The notes beneath the pieces are model-generated. The model saw nothing but the letters and a program-made list of their open reading frames with translations. It was not told the DNA's origin and made no database searches. From Diphasiastrum complanatum (lineage: Eukaryota > Streptophyta > Lycopodiopsida > Lycopodiales > Lycopodiaceae), in the NCBI GenBank assembly GCA_029204225.1, contig CM055096.1, positions 32,749,076 through 32,813,075 of the forward strand: a DNA stretch of 64,000 nucleotides, read 5' to 3'. Shown here piece by piece: positions 8,651-19,480 of the stretch (position 1 is its first letter; each line of letters begins with the position of its first letter). The position numbers and the translations under genes were made by a program.

Positions 8651-11206
8651 TTTTCCAGATCCATTACTTGATTTTATAGCAAGATAAGATCCATCCACTT
8701 GCATAGTTCCATCTACACAAGAAGATCCCCCAAAAGATGTTTCACTCTTCATAAGAGATTGATACTCAAGATCCATTGCTTGGATCCACTCCTCTTCTTT
8801 CCTTGATTGATCTACACTTGTAGGCTTATCCAAAGAGGTTAGGAAAGCAACATAATTTCTAGAAACCACTAGCTTACTCTTTTGATTATATGTGAGCCTT
8901 GAAGGTACTTGTCTTTCTCTTGATGTTCTCCTTGGCTTTTGACTTGATGAAGGTCCATCATCATCAGCATCCAAAGTAGGATCCTTCTCATCAACATCAA
9001 GAATGTTAGATCCATCCACTCTACCATAAATCATGCTTGAAGACACTTTTGGAATGTTTCCCTCATAAAAAATGACATCTCTACCAACAATCACTTTCTT
9101 AGTAGAAGGAATGTAAACCTTGTAGGCTTTACTCACCTCACTATATCCAACAAAATTACCTCTTCTTGAAGATGGATCCTCCTTGGTCCTATCATCAAGA
9201 GTAATGTTGAAATAGCATGTGCATCCAAAGGTTCTTAGAAAGCTGACACTCGGCATCCTCTTGAATAGCATCTCAAAAGGTGTCCTTCCATCCAAAATAG
9301 CACTCGGCCACCTATTGCACAAGAAATTGGCACACAACAAAGCTTGATCCCAAAATGGTTTGCCAAGATTAGCACTTTACCTCATAGCTTTAGCACTTTC
9401 ACATAAAGTCCTATTCTTCTTTTCAGCCACTCCATTTTGTTGTGGGGTCCTTGATGTTGTATACTCCCTCTTGATTCCATGCTCATCACAAAAGGCCTTG
9501 AACTTGTTATATATGTACTCACCACCATTGTCACCTCTCATGCACTTGATTTTTGTGGAAAATTGGTTCTCCCTTGCATTCTTGAACTTGACAAAGACAT
9601 CATACACTTCATCCTTGCTCTTTAGTAGATAGATCCAACAAAATCTACTAAAATCATCAATGAATGTTACATACATCTTAGCTTCACTATTTCTAATTGT
9701 AGTAAATCCATGAATATCCGAATGTACAAGTTGAAAAGGCTTTGTAGATCTAGTATAAGGTAGTCTATGTGACTTAGACAAAGCACAAGACTCACAAACA
9801 TGCTTGACATCACTTATGAAACTTGGAAGACCAATCACAACCTTCTTCCTTGCCATTACCTCCAATGACTTGAAGTTGAGGTGTCCCATCCTTTTGTGCC
9901 AAACCTCTTGAATAGAAATTTGCTCCCTTGCAACACATCCAACCTGGTTAGCAATAACACAAACATCTAGTTTGAACAACTTCCCTTGCCTTTTACCTTT
10001 TCCAATCAAGACATCCTTCCTTTTGATCAAACAAGCATCTCCATCAAACTCCACCTTGAGGCCTTTACTTAGCATTTGGCTCACACCAAGTAAATTCTTG
10101 GTAATAGATGGAATAAACAAGACATCCTCCAAATGAACATTCCTATTTGTAGAGAGAGAAATAGGAATTGTGCAAATCCCTTTGATTGCACACTCACCAT
10201 CATTGGCCGTGTAGATCACCCTCTTGTCGTCTCCATATGCCAACAAAGAAGTGAAGTACTCTTTGTGAAAGGTCATGTGTGAACTTGCTCCACTATCAAT
10301 CCACCAAGGATCTAGATCTCCATCATTAGCAAGCATACATGAAGACATCACAAAAGCATCCTCATTTGCATCTTGAACATCCAAACCATCCTCATCAAGA
10401 GTAAGATTACCTTGTTTGTCTCCTTGATCTCTCTTCTTGTAGCACTCACTTGCAAAGTGTCCTTTGATGCCACAATAGAAGCACTTGAGCTTTGATCTAT
10501 CCTTATTTTTGCCACTTGAAGAAGCATCCAGTTGATCTTGCCCTTTAGACCACTTACTTTTGGTTTTGCCCTTGAATTTTCCCTTTGTGAACATGGCATC
10601 CTCTTGAAGTGTCGATGTAGATCCACCTCTTGCTTGAAGCCTATATTCCTCATTGATCAAGATCTCTTGAAGATCCATCAAACTTGGCAAAGTATTTTGA
10701 ATAGCAATAATTTGAACAATGTTAGCATGAGCATCCAACAAGCCATTAAGAATTACTTGAATAAGCTCTCCTTCCTTAATGCTTTCATCAATGCAAGCCA
10801 ACTCATCATTCAATGCTTTCATTCTCAAAACAAAAGTACTTGGACTTTCTTCATTCTTTTGCAAACAAGAAAAGATTTTCCTTCTTAGATTCAACACTCT
10901 AGAAGTAGACTTGGATTCATAAAGCTCCTTCAATGAATTCCAAGCTTCCAAAGATGATGTGCACTTACCAACTTGCTTGAGAAGTTCTTTGGTAACATTC
11001 ATCTTTATCATGTGTAGAGCCTTCTTGGCCCTCTTGTCATACCTCATTTGATCTTGTTGTGTTGCTTGTCTCTCCTCCAAACCTACAACAATATCCAAAA
11101 CATCATTTATCTCAAGAAGTGACTACATCCTCACTGTCCACAATGAATAGTTACTTGAGGTAAGCCTATCATTGGCTTCCAACATGACTCCTATTGAGGT
11201 TGCCAT
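8651..11206 (-). pseudogene. Copia B-I gag-protease-integrase polyprotein
   Basis: The frame starts at 11206 (MATSIGVMLEANDR, shared with B-II). Codon 28 is a stop (11123-11125) where B-II has glutamate. After it come the UBN2-type gag, an intact knuckle (CFYCGIKGHFASEC), the protease motif WWIDSGASSH, GAG-pre (HKRMGH, CESC) and the integrase core with triad motifs HSDIHG, RGDNGGEY and GVAEKKN. A stop at 9377-9379 replaces a leucine codon of B-II. The frame then continues through the integrase C-terminal region (FGCTCYFNITLDDR) and a linker to LEYQSLMK, the very start of RT, where homology ends. The 11207-11789 leader holds no coding signal. Confidence 0.92.
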
Positions 11207-11789
11207 GTAGCAATGACTTGATCTTCTCTTTCAACCTGTTTCAATGCACAAAGCACTCCTTTGAACAACAACAAATGCTTTCAAAAGAAATCACCAAGAT
11301 TTGAAGCTATCTCACAAATTCTCTTCTAGCACTTATCCAAGCAAATCAACACATAGAATCATAGAATCTTGATCAACTATGATCTATCCTCAATCTAATG
11401 AATTTTGCCACTTCCTAAGATTGAAACACACTCAAATGAAGTCCAGCAACCTCACTATTTAGAGATCCAATCAAAATTAAGGTTTTGTCAAAATCACAAA
11501 AAATTGACTATTCCAAATCTACATGCAAATGCTAAAAATTTGATATGCAATCTATAAGCCACCACTTAGGCCGATCCAAATAAAAATCGGCCAAATCCAG
11601 TATGTGAATTCAGAAATTGGAATTGATCAAGTATATTGACCTATATAGTGTTTTGATCTACAAAAGATCCAATCTACAAAAGCAAAAAAGTCGATTTCGG
11701 TGTAGAATCCTCTCTAGCATGCTCTAGACTTGATATCTTCACCAAATCATTGATAGATCTGATTTCCTCCTTCATAACCTGAAACACAA

Positions 11790-11801
11790 GCTCTGATACC
11801 A
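11790..11801 (-). promoter_or_regulatory. Primer-binding site of copia B-I
   Basis: The minus strand reads TGGTATCAGAGC, directly adjacent to the 5' LTR, complementary to initiator tRNA-Met. Confidence 0.92.
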
Positions 11802-12450
11802 TGTGAAAGATTTCAGATCATTATGATCTAATCTATTTGAATGATCTTTGGTTAGAAAAGAGAAATACACTATCAATCTCACCAATGTAGAAAAATCAGC
11901 ATCTACACACAAAATGAGATGCAAACACCAATAGAACTTGATCAAACTTGAATGAAATGTTAAAGTACTATTTTTGTCCATACAAAACCAGAAAGCTACT
12001 GTATTTCACACGTGTGGATCCAAAAATAAAAAATATAAATCATTCTACACAGAATTGCAAGCAATCACCAAGATAGTGCACCAATGGATAGTAGAACCCA
12101 AGAGAACCATGTATAAGCATGAAATGAGATAGAGAAGAGAGAAGATCACTCTCTCCATGAGTTACATCCCTTTATAACAAGTCCAAACCCTATTTGGCCA
12201 CTTAGCTTTCCCACCAAAATGCTAACCCTACTAATTTTGGGTCTAGATTCAATGTACCCAACTATTCAAATTTGAATCTACTCAAACTCGCATTCTAAAT
12301 TTCCCACACTTTCATAAAGTGTTTATTCAAATGAGATTTAGACTAATGAACTTTGAAAAGTCAATCTATAAGTCTAAAACAAGTTTTGACCTCAATATGC
12401 CAAATATGAAAATATTGCAAAATGTGATGAAACTAGTTGAATCTTTCACA
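11802..12450 (-). repeat. 5' LTR of copia B-I
   Basis: This 649-bp partner of 7001-7650 is a few percent different by eye. It begins TGTGAAAGATT and ends AATCTTTCACA, an 11-bp terminal inverted repeat. A TATA-like TTTATA (minus-strand sense) lies at about 12170, with the palindrome CACACGTGTG at 12007-12016, about 160 nt downstream in the transcribed direction. Confidence 0.93.
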
Positions 12451-13020
12451 AGAACACCTTGCAGTGTCTCCAAGGATGGAAGTTCCTCCCTGACAGCATA
12501 ATTCTGCACAATATTGTCATACTCATCTCTATGTCCATTAAGGACTACTTGAACAAGTTCAGTGTCCTTAAGAGCATCTCCAATACTAGCTAACTGTTGA
12601 TGAAGATCATTTACTCTCATTACATATGATGAAGCACTCTCATCTACTCTCTGATAACTTAGAAAGATTTGGTTTATAAGTCTAAGCAATCTAGAAGTAT
12701 TCTTAATTTCATAGATTGTTTTTAGAGTGTTCCTTGGAAGTGGTGCATGTACTGATCTCTTTTAACACTTCATTTGTGACATTCATTTTTATAAAATGAA
12801 GGGCAATTCTGGTTCTTTTGTTGAATGTTGCAGCTTCATTAGGTGTTGCAGGTTCTTCTTTAGCTCCACTCACAATGTCCATTACATCTTGTAGAATCAA
12901 TAATGACTCCATTCTAATCTTCCACATTGCATAATTGGAAGATCTTAATCTCTCGCTGTGCTCCAAGAAATGTGAACTAGATGGAGACATTTTCTCTATG
13001 AAAAATTCAAGTAATGACAA
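12451..13020 (-). pseudogene. Copia C gag, N-terminal part
   Basis: The minus-strand frames read RSSNYAMWKIRMESLL, the conserved copia gag start block, then a UBN2-type helical region (RINQIFLSYQRVDES-like, LHQQLASIGD, VLNGHRDEYDNIVQ). There is a frame change near 12700. It ends at ETLQGV exactly at the B-I target duplication and resumes at 7000. The start could be at 13020 or at the internal Met near 12990; the latter fits the family better. The 13021-13754 stretch is its untranslated leader, with no coding signal. Confidence 0.85.
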
Positions 13021-13766
13021 AAACGGAGTTGAAAATGTTGCTTGCTATCTCAACCTAGGATCTAACACTGATAATCTTGATCCAACCTATGAAATCTAGC
13101 AACAGAATGTGAGATTAAACTCTCAATAGAAAAAAATCTATCTATCTTGAATATGGATCTTGCTTCAATCGTAAAAATGAAGCACATGTAAGTAAGAAGT
13201 CTATCTCTCCCACGAGTTTCAAAGAGCTGATAAACTCTCTAGGAACTTACTTTCAACTCATACACAATAATTTGTGTGAAATGAAAAGTCTAAGACCTCA
13301 AAAAACTCACTTCTATCCAATTCTACTTGATTGACAATGAAAATTGAAGAAATTGGTGAAATGAACTTATGTGTGCTCAGTTTGGCATATCCCACGAGAT
13401 GAGTACTCTCTCAATATCTCTGATTGCTTAAAACTCTTCTAAAAACAAATCAAATTGATTTAGAAACTCAAGCAACACATTCTACTCTTCAATGCCTATC
13501 CAACAAGCTATAGAACATCAAATTTGGATCATTCCTTGAGAAATAGCACTCAAACAAAGAGGGCTGATTTCACACCTGTGAGCTCTCTGTCCATACAGGG
13601 CTCAGCTAGAGCAGATCGGGCTTGATTTGATCCACTTATGATCCACAGATGGCTTGTTTGTTAGCGAGTTTGGATTCCTCTCCCAAGTCCAAGTTCCTAC
13701 AAGCAAAAGCACTGTTGTTCTGATGTATACACCCTCACCTCTTCAAAACATGAAGCTCTGATACCA

Positions 13767-14488
13767 TGTGAAGATTTTAGCATGTGTGAACTTCACCACA
13801 CACCTTATAGAATCTTATTGAGGTGTTGTGATTGCACAAGATTGATCAAAGAACAGATTACTTGAAAAATCTACGGCAAGAGCACAATGGCAGACATTTG
13901 ACTAAAAAAACTAACTTTTCACTATGAGGAATGAATGTCAAAAATAATTATAAGTGCTCAATATGAGAAAAATAGGCTGCTCTCGGGTAGAGAGAGAAAA
14001 TCAACACTTTACAACTCGGGTAGAGAGAGAGAGAATGAGTCCAAAACACCAAAATCTCAATATTCACAATATGGCAAAACATGCCAAGGTTTCCCTACAT
14101 CAAAGTGGCTCGAGTTCCTACAGTGGAGTTGCATGGAAAGTCCACTTAACTCAGTTAACTCAACTACCAAGAATCCACATGTGTAACTGCATACATGGAT
14201 ATTGCATGTATTGCATGTCAACTCTCAAAATTGCCTAGACATGTGTAGATCATGAAAATTACTTTGCATGTTGCATGTACTGATTGCATGTGGCTTGCAT
14301 GCACACCGAATGACAGTGCACGTTATCTAAACTTTTGCATGACATCAAATTTGAATCTACCTAACTCAAACTCGACCTATTCTGCTCAATTCACATACCT
14401 TCATGTACAAATAAAGTTTACAATGGAAATAAGATGGTCATGGCCCCAAAACTTGAGATAGGATGATATTATTTTACTAATCTTCACA
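13767..14488 (-). repeat. 5' LTR of copia C, with adjacent PBS
   Basis: A 722-bp LTR delimited by TGTGAAGATT and AATCTTCACA, a perfect 10-bp terminal inverted repeat. The minus strand at 13755-13766 reads TGGTATCAGAGC, the initiator tRNA-Met PBS. Inside are two copies of CTCGGGTAGAGAGAGA near 13983-14032 and a cluster of TGCATG motifs at 14190-14310. Its partner LTR was not found. Confidence 0.8.
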
Positions 14489-15422
14489 GACAACACAACC
14501 GACTCAAAGTGGAAGTCAAAGGATGGTAAAGCTTTCGCGTATATTATTCTCAATATATCAGACACTTAGATTTGTCACATATCTGAAGCTCAAATTTCAA
14601 AAGAAGTATAGGACACCTTGATCTCACTATATGATTTGAGGGACGTAACTTCCAAGTTAGATCTACGAAGAAAATTCTTCGAATGGTGATTCACTTCATA
14701 ATCATGTTTACCAGTTTAAGAATCACTTGCAACAAATCATGGCCATTGTCGGATCGATCATAGACGATCAAGACACAATTATGACATTACTCTCAAGCTT
14801 GCCCTCTAAATATGAGAACTGAGTGATGATTATCTCGACACACTCAGATTTAACTCTTACTAGAGTTATCACTATGTTGCTACAAGAAGATAATCAAAGA
14901 AGTCAAGATGATTCATCAATTTCATCATCTCATGATCTATATGTCAAAGGCTCAAAATGACAGAAGCAGAAAAGTCTAAGTAGCCCGCATCAAATAAAAA
15001 AACTGACAGAAAGTCAAGAACAATTATTAAATCCATAGTCAAAGAAGAAGATGTTCTGTAAGTATTGCAAGCGCACTAATCATGAGATCCAAGATTGTAG
15101 GGTGCCCAAAGCGAAGAATGCCAGCAAGAAACAAGATCGACAAGCGAATGTAGTCACAACATCTCCTGATCTCAACATGGACGAAGGAGAATTTATGGTC
15201 AAAGACCAAAAGGCACTATTGGATAATTCTTGGCTTCTACATTCTGGAGCTACTCAACATACGACAAGTCATCGCGAGCATTTTCACTTCTATATGCCTT
15301 ACACTACAAAGAGATATGTTCATCTTAGCAACAATAGCACTCACACTATAGAAGGTAAAGGCATTGTAAGTGTTGCAGGGTTTGCGGATTCCAAGGCAAT
15401 CCTAACCCTGGTTAATAAGTGA
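14489..15422 (+). pseudogene. Copia D gag and protease remnant
   Basis: Several short frames encode a gag with KEVWDTLISLYDL and SLPSKYEN motifs. An intact zinc knuckle follows (CKYCKRTNHEIQDC, about 15054-15095), then a linker and the protease region beginning WLLHSGATQH. The catalytic aspartate of the DSG motif is a histidine, so the protease would be inactive. It ends at a stop shortly after the flap region (KAILTLVNK). Confidence 0.82.
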
Positions 15423-15819
15423 GAGGGATTTGGCATCCTACGTGTGTAAGTCCAACCCAATGATCACATAGGAATTTAATTGATTAGAAAGTCAATACAA
15501 GGACTTTAGGCCTTTTTGTGGGACTTTTAATGTCGTAGGGCCTAAAAGCCAAGTTAGTGAATAAAATAGGGGTTCCCACAAAAAATCGTTTTCAGATTGG
15601 GTTTCCAATTAATGAATGGGTTCCCTCCAGTTTTAAAATGCTTAGGTTAGAATTAGCCAAAAGGAATTGGGACATCCATCTCCTCAATCTTCATTTCAAT
15701 ACAAGCAGGTTGGCACTCTTATGGAATGGATGTGGGATGTCCTTGCTCTCTAACTTTTTTTCTCCATCTCTCATGCTTTCTTTGTATTTGCTAATTGTTG
15801 GAATTGATGCTTATCGGGA
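15423..15819 (+). other. Unrecognised insert within copia D
   Basis: About 400 bp replaces integrase and most of RT between the protease and the RT end. No copia motif appears in any frame. It could be a remnant of another insertion or filler from a deletion; no duplication or inverted ends are visible. Confidence 0.4.
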
Positions 15820-16661
15820 TTGCTAATTCTTATGCTTTTTCTGAGAGCCGATCTGGTTGAAGCTCATTATTGTCTGGGTATTCAAATCCAAAGAGACAGA
15901 AAGCAGAAGTTGATCTATATTATTCAACAAAGTTACCAGTGTCCCCGAACAATCAAAGAGAAGGAACAAATGTGTGAGTATCCTTATAGAATCTCTTATG
16001 TACGGGGTGATCTACACCAGACCAGACATAGCCTTTGCAATCATTCCTTAAGTCTATTTATGGCCAATCCTGGTATTACACATTGGAAGGCTCTTATCAG
16101 AGTTTTGAGATATCTTTGAGCTACTATGGACTTTTGCATTTGTTATGGAGCAATCGACAATGACAAACTCAATATTCTCAATGATTATTCAGATGCAAGT
16201 TGGGCAAGAGATGTAGACACTCGTAAATCCACTTTCGGATTTATATTATGTTTCAACAATGGTCCTGTTTTATGGAACAGTTGCAAGAAAACTTCGATAG
16301 CTCTATCTTCTACTGAATTAGAGTATATCGCAGTCTCTCAAACTACAAAGGAAGTAGTATGGCTGAGAAACCTACTTTCAAATATCAGCCTGAATCAATA
16401 TGCTCCGACAATTCTATTTTGTGATAATCAAAGTACCATTGCTTTATCAGCCAATCCTAGATTTCATTCTAGGACTAAGCACATTGAAATCAAGTATCAC
16501 TAGGTCAGAAGAAAAGTTCTCTACAAAGAGGTTGACTTGCAATACTATCGAACACACAATATGACAGCGGATATTTTTACTAAAGCATTAAGCTTGGATG
16601 CACACAGAAAATTTTGTGCAGAACTAAGTTTGAGGGTCAAAGCATTCATGGATTCAAATTA
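15820..16661 (+). pseudogene. Copia D RT end and RNase H
   Basis: The frame reads a short RT thumb/connection remnant (CLGIQIQRDRKQK), degraded in the middle. RNase H follows with YSDASWARDVDTRKS, SSTELEYIA and FCDNQSTIALS, then RTKHIEIKYH, a stop, and ADIFTKAL. The Asp/Glu/Asp catalytic positions are present. Frame breaks occur near 16119 and 16501. It ends just upstream of the polypurine tract. Confidence 0.85.
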
Positions 16662-16669
16662 AGGAGGAG

Positions 16670-17396
16670 TGTTAGATTATTCTACTCTTTGTGTTTGATT
16701 ACTCTACTTATCGGAGTGGCTCAACCGAATAATCAATCTTAATCTTCATCCACTTATTATCCAGTTTTGTAGTTCTCTTCGTGTTTCTCTAGTCTGCAGA
16801 AATACTTAGGAATCGCTAACAAGTGGCTCCGACATATCGGACATATTTCGAACTATCAAATGAAAGACAATTATTGTTTCACTTGAATTGAAGCTACAGA
16901 CTTGCCCTAACTGATTAGCAAGTCAATTTCTAGGAAGTACTAACTGGATGGATGCCATCTCATTATGGCCAATTGGCTATTGCGATCTGCGACCTAATAG
17001 CTGCCCTACTAGATGTGCATCAATTGCTTAGTATAAATAGCTGATCAATAAACATTACTAGAAACTCTCTTAAGCTTTCAAGCTTAAACTCTCTTAAGGT
17101 CTCAAGCTTAAACTCTCGCTCAATTTTCTAGCTTAGTTTCTTTCAAAGTTCATTAGAGTAATGCTACTAACGCTTATTGCTTATCAGCGGAAGCACAATC
17201 AGATAGAGTTTCAGTTACTCAGAGATAACTTAGAGTATGTGGTTTCTAACCACAATTGTCTTGTGCTCATCATCATCTATTTTGTACATGCCACATGATG
17301 AATCAATCTACTCCTTTATTATGTTCAGTATCATGTCAAATGTATGCATCTCTATGATTGTTCGTAACTAATAATCTCTTATTGTTTTGTCTGACA
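16670..17396 (+). repeat. 3' LTR of copia D
   Basis: It starts TGTTAG immediately after the polypurine run AAGGAGGAG. A TATA box (TATAAATAG) lies at 17032-17040. The 3' boundary is inferred from CTGACA at about 17391-17396, which nearly matches the inverted start; no partner LTR is available to confirm it. The 17397-17715 sequence beyond holds nothing recognisable. Confidence 0.6.
17062..17134 (+). repeat. Three imperfect 24-bp direct repeats in the D LTR
   Basis: Units at 17062-17085, 17086-17109 and 17110-17134 each start AAACTCTC and end AGCTT. They lie 22-94 bp downstream of the TATA box, so probably in the transcribed leader of the LTR. Confidence 0.7.
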
Positions 17397-17715
17397 ATTC
17401 AATACTTCATTGTTTTTCTACGTAATCACTTTAGTGCTAGCGATTTCAAAGTTAGTTGCTAAAAGATTGAACATGACTTCTCTCATTATGTTTTGTTCAA
17501 TATTGATAGGCGTAGTCATGCATTAGGAAAGAAGGCTTTATTCCGCTGCGCTTGATAAGTCACCATAGTCTTCAACTTGTCGTTATTGCATTCTCTCTTT
17601 TCAACAGAGAGTAGGAGTGATCTCTCATGTGTAGAGGTCTGCTCACACATGTGGACACATCAGTAGTATGTGAGTTTCCACTTGTAGAAGATATTTATCT
17701 AAGTTTCTATAAATT

Positions 17716-18230
17716 ATGAAAATTGTCCAAAATCAAGGAGGTGGTTTAAATCTAGGAAATCATGGACCATGTGACAAGTTGGATGTGATTAGTAGATCTA
17801 CTGGTAACTAGCACTCTCACATGTGCTAGATCAGCTAGGTCAGCACTAGCTCGAGCTCCCACACTTGTATAAATAGAGCCACATTTGGTCATAATCATCA
17901 ATGAAGTGAGATATTGGTTTTGAAGGCATATCTTGAGTTATTTCAATGCTAGTCTTGATGTTTTATGATTTTTAGCATTCTAACTTGTTAATACTTCATT
18001 CTTTGTCTTCAAGCCATACAAGTATAGGTCTTCACACGTGTAAAACCATTACGCCTTAGTTTTGATCATTGTTTATTGTTCTTGTTAGATTTCTTGATGG
18101 AAAATTGATCTAAGTGCACTAATCTTGTGTAGATTGGTAGGTCAGTTGAATCGAACACCCAATCTCTCTTGTGGATCTGTTTGTGATCCATTCTTGGTCC
18201 TCATTTTCTAAAAATTCACATGGTATCAGA
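17716..18230 (+). repeat. Copia 5' LTR plus primer-binding site (F1), element otherwise lost
   Basis: The LTR ends in AAAATTCACA at 18218 and is followed directly by TGGTATCAGAGC (18219-18230), the initiator tRNA-Met PBS. A TATAAATA box lies at 17868-17875 and a TTCACACGTGTAAA near-palindrome at 18031. The start at about 17716 (TATGAAAATTGTC) is judged from similarity to the F2 and K LTR starts. About 20 bp after the PBS the sequence turns into a gypsy integrase, so the whole body of this element has been deleted. The last ~190 bp match F2 in the reverse orientation. Confidence 0.7.
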
Positions 18231-18249
18231 GCCAACTACAAGAGCATTG

Positions 18250-18737
18250 ATGGGGCAAATTTATATTCAACTATTTGGGCATTCAAAATCACACAGGACA
18301 AATCCACGATGATGACACCGTTTCAGTTGGTTTACGACCAAGAGGTGGTAATGTCGGTTGAGTTTATCATTTTGTCTTTAAGAGTTGCATATTCAGAGCA
18401 ACTTGGTGAGGAAGCAGCCATCAAGCATCGATTTCTTAATCTTCACAAACTCTATGGAACTTAGTTATTAAGCTATCATGCACAACTAGTAAACAAATGC
18501 AGACAGAAGGCTTGACATGATAACCATATTGGATTGAAAGAATTGGCTGAAGGAGATCAAGTTCTACTCTATAAAACTCGAAAGATTAAACTAGGTAAAC
18601 TCAAATTCCAAGGCCAAGGTCCTTATGTGATCACCAAAATTCATACCAATGGATCTGTACAACTGGAAACATTAGACATGATTCCATTAGACACGTTGAT
18701 CAATGGATCTCGATTGCACAAATTCTATACACCATGA
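18250..18737 (+). pseudogene. Ty3/gypsy integrase C-terminal fragment (L)
   Basis: The plus-strand frames encode the end of a gypsy integrase: a region like TPFQLVYDQEVVMSVEF, a helical spacer with stops, then the GPY/F-type module (KFQGQGPYVITKIHTNGSVQLE). It closes with SRLHKFYTP and a stop. The catalytic core is missing upstream, where the copia F1 LTR/PBS abuts. It resembles the C-termini of gypsy G and H. Confidence 0.82.
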
Positions 18738-18929
18738 AACCGTGATTTATTTTTCTATATATATGTATATATTTAGCGAAAATAAATAATACGTTTCTTG
18801 GTTTTACATAAGCAATTCATACCTACTATCATTGTTGATTCTAGTGATATCTTGGGTATTCATTTGCACCTAGGAAAAGTGATCTAGAATATGATAGAGG
18901 GGAAAGCATTTTTGGACTAAATAATATCT

Positions 18930-19400
18930 GAATTGGGCTCAGAAAATATCTTGAATAGCCATAAGCTGATACAAATCAACAGGGAGCACCAAATTGCCAA
19001 ACAACATGAAGCAAAGTTAGCGGTCAACATCAAGAAGGCTCGGTAGAATGAAGACGTGCTTCAAGATTATGTGAGAAAGCTATAGAATTCCTTGACAAAA
19101 GTCCAGGAACAAGTGGATAAAGTCTTCCAAGAGGCCAAACAACAGATTCCACTCTCACAAGGGCAATTGGGCATGGCTAATTTGAAAAAACAAAGAATCT
19201 TGAAGGAGTTAAACATAGTAGCTGAGGAGTGGAACAATCTACTACATACACCTGTAGCAGATTGACTTGTCTCCCAAAATGAAATCAATTACCTCCTCCA
19301 TAAAGTGGATAGATACAAGCCCGCTTTAGCAAGTTTTTGTCCCCTTGTGATGTCTAGATATTTGCATTCGGTGGCATGTCTTCTGGACTGTTGAGATTGA
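18930..19400 (+). pseudogene. Unknown coiled-coil ORF downstream of gypsy integrase (L-ORF)
   Basis: A broken plus-strand frame about 160 codons long is rich in Lys, Glu, Gln and Leu in heptad-like spacing (KVQEQVDKVFQEAKQQI, NLKKQRILKELNIVAEEW). Stops occur near 19049, 19082 and 19263. It follows the gypsy integrase end by about 200 bp. No family is recognised. Similar coiled-coil ORFs follow gypsy G (33943-35510) and gypsy H (54448-62745), so it may be a third gene of these elements. Confidence 0.45.
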
Positions 19401-19480
19401 TTGTTGTGGTGGTGCACTTACAAATTTCAAGTGATCGTGGGCTAAGAGTCTCTGGACGTTCTCAAGGTTTTTGTTTTCCT

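Larger units (their letters stand above)
7001..12450 (-). mobile_element. Ty1/copia element B-I, with RT replaced by an unrelated reading frame
   Basis: A complete 5,450-bp insertion on the minus strand. It has LTRs at 7001-7650 and 11802-12450, an AGAAC duplication at 6996-7000 and 12451-12455, a tRNA-iMet PBS and a polypurine tract (7651-7662). A single reading frame of about 1,187 codons runs from the gag start (11206) to the polypurine tract (7646). Three in-frame stops interrupt it (11123-11125, 9377-9379, 8648-8650) and there is no frameshift. Where B-II has reverse transcriptase, B-I has about 0.9 kb of unrelated sequence. It sits inside the gag of copia C. Confidence 0.93.
6285..14488 (-). 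mobile_element. Ty1/copia element C, truncated and rearranged, host of B-I
   Basis: A minus-strand copia element with its 5' LTR (13767-14488), PBS (13755-13766) and gag (12451-13020 plus 6771-7000). It is interrupted by element B-I between 7001 and 12450. Removing B-I and one copy of its AGAAC duplication restores a continuous gag frame across the junction. Left of the zinc knuckle, the protease/GAG-pre region (6285-6770) is inverted. The remainder of pol and the 3' LTR are not found. C cuts into copia D at its right edge, so C inserted after D. Confidence 0.75.
14489..17396 (+). mobile_element. Ty1/copia element D, 5'-truncated
   Basis: A plus-strand copia fragment with gag, knuckle and protease (14489-15422), about 400 bp of unrelated sequence, the end of RT plus RNase H (15820-16661), polypurine tract GGAGGAG and a 3' LTR. 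Its 5' LTR and gag start are absent, cut off at the copia C LTR. Integrase and most of RT are missing. A second fragment of the same family lies at 19481-26164. Confidence 0.78.

Noticed and set aside
7855-8757. The RT-replacing segment as a diverged reverse transcriptase
   Set aside because: No YVDD, QMDV, KARLVAKG or RNase H blocks can be placed in it, although B-II, a close relative, shows them clearly.
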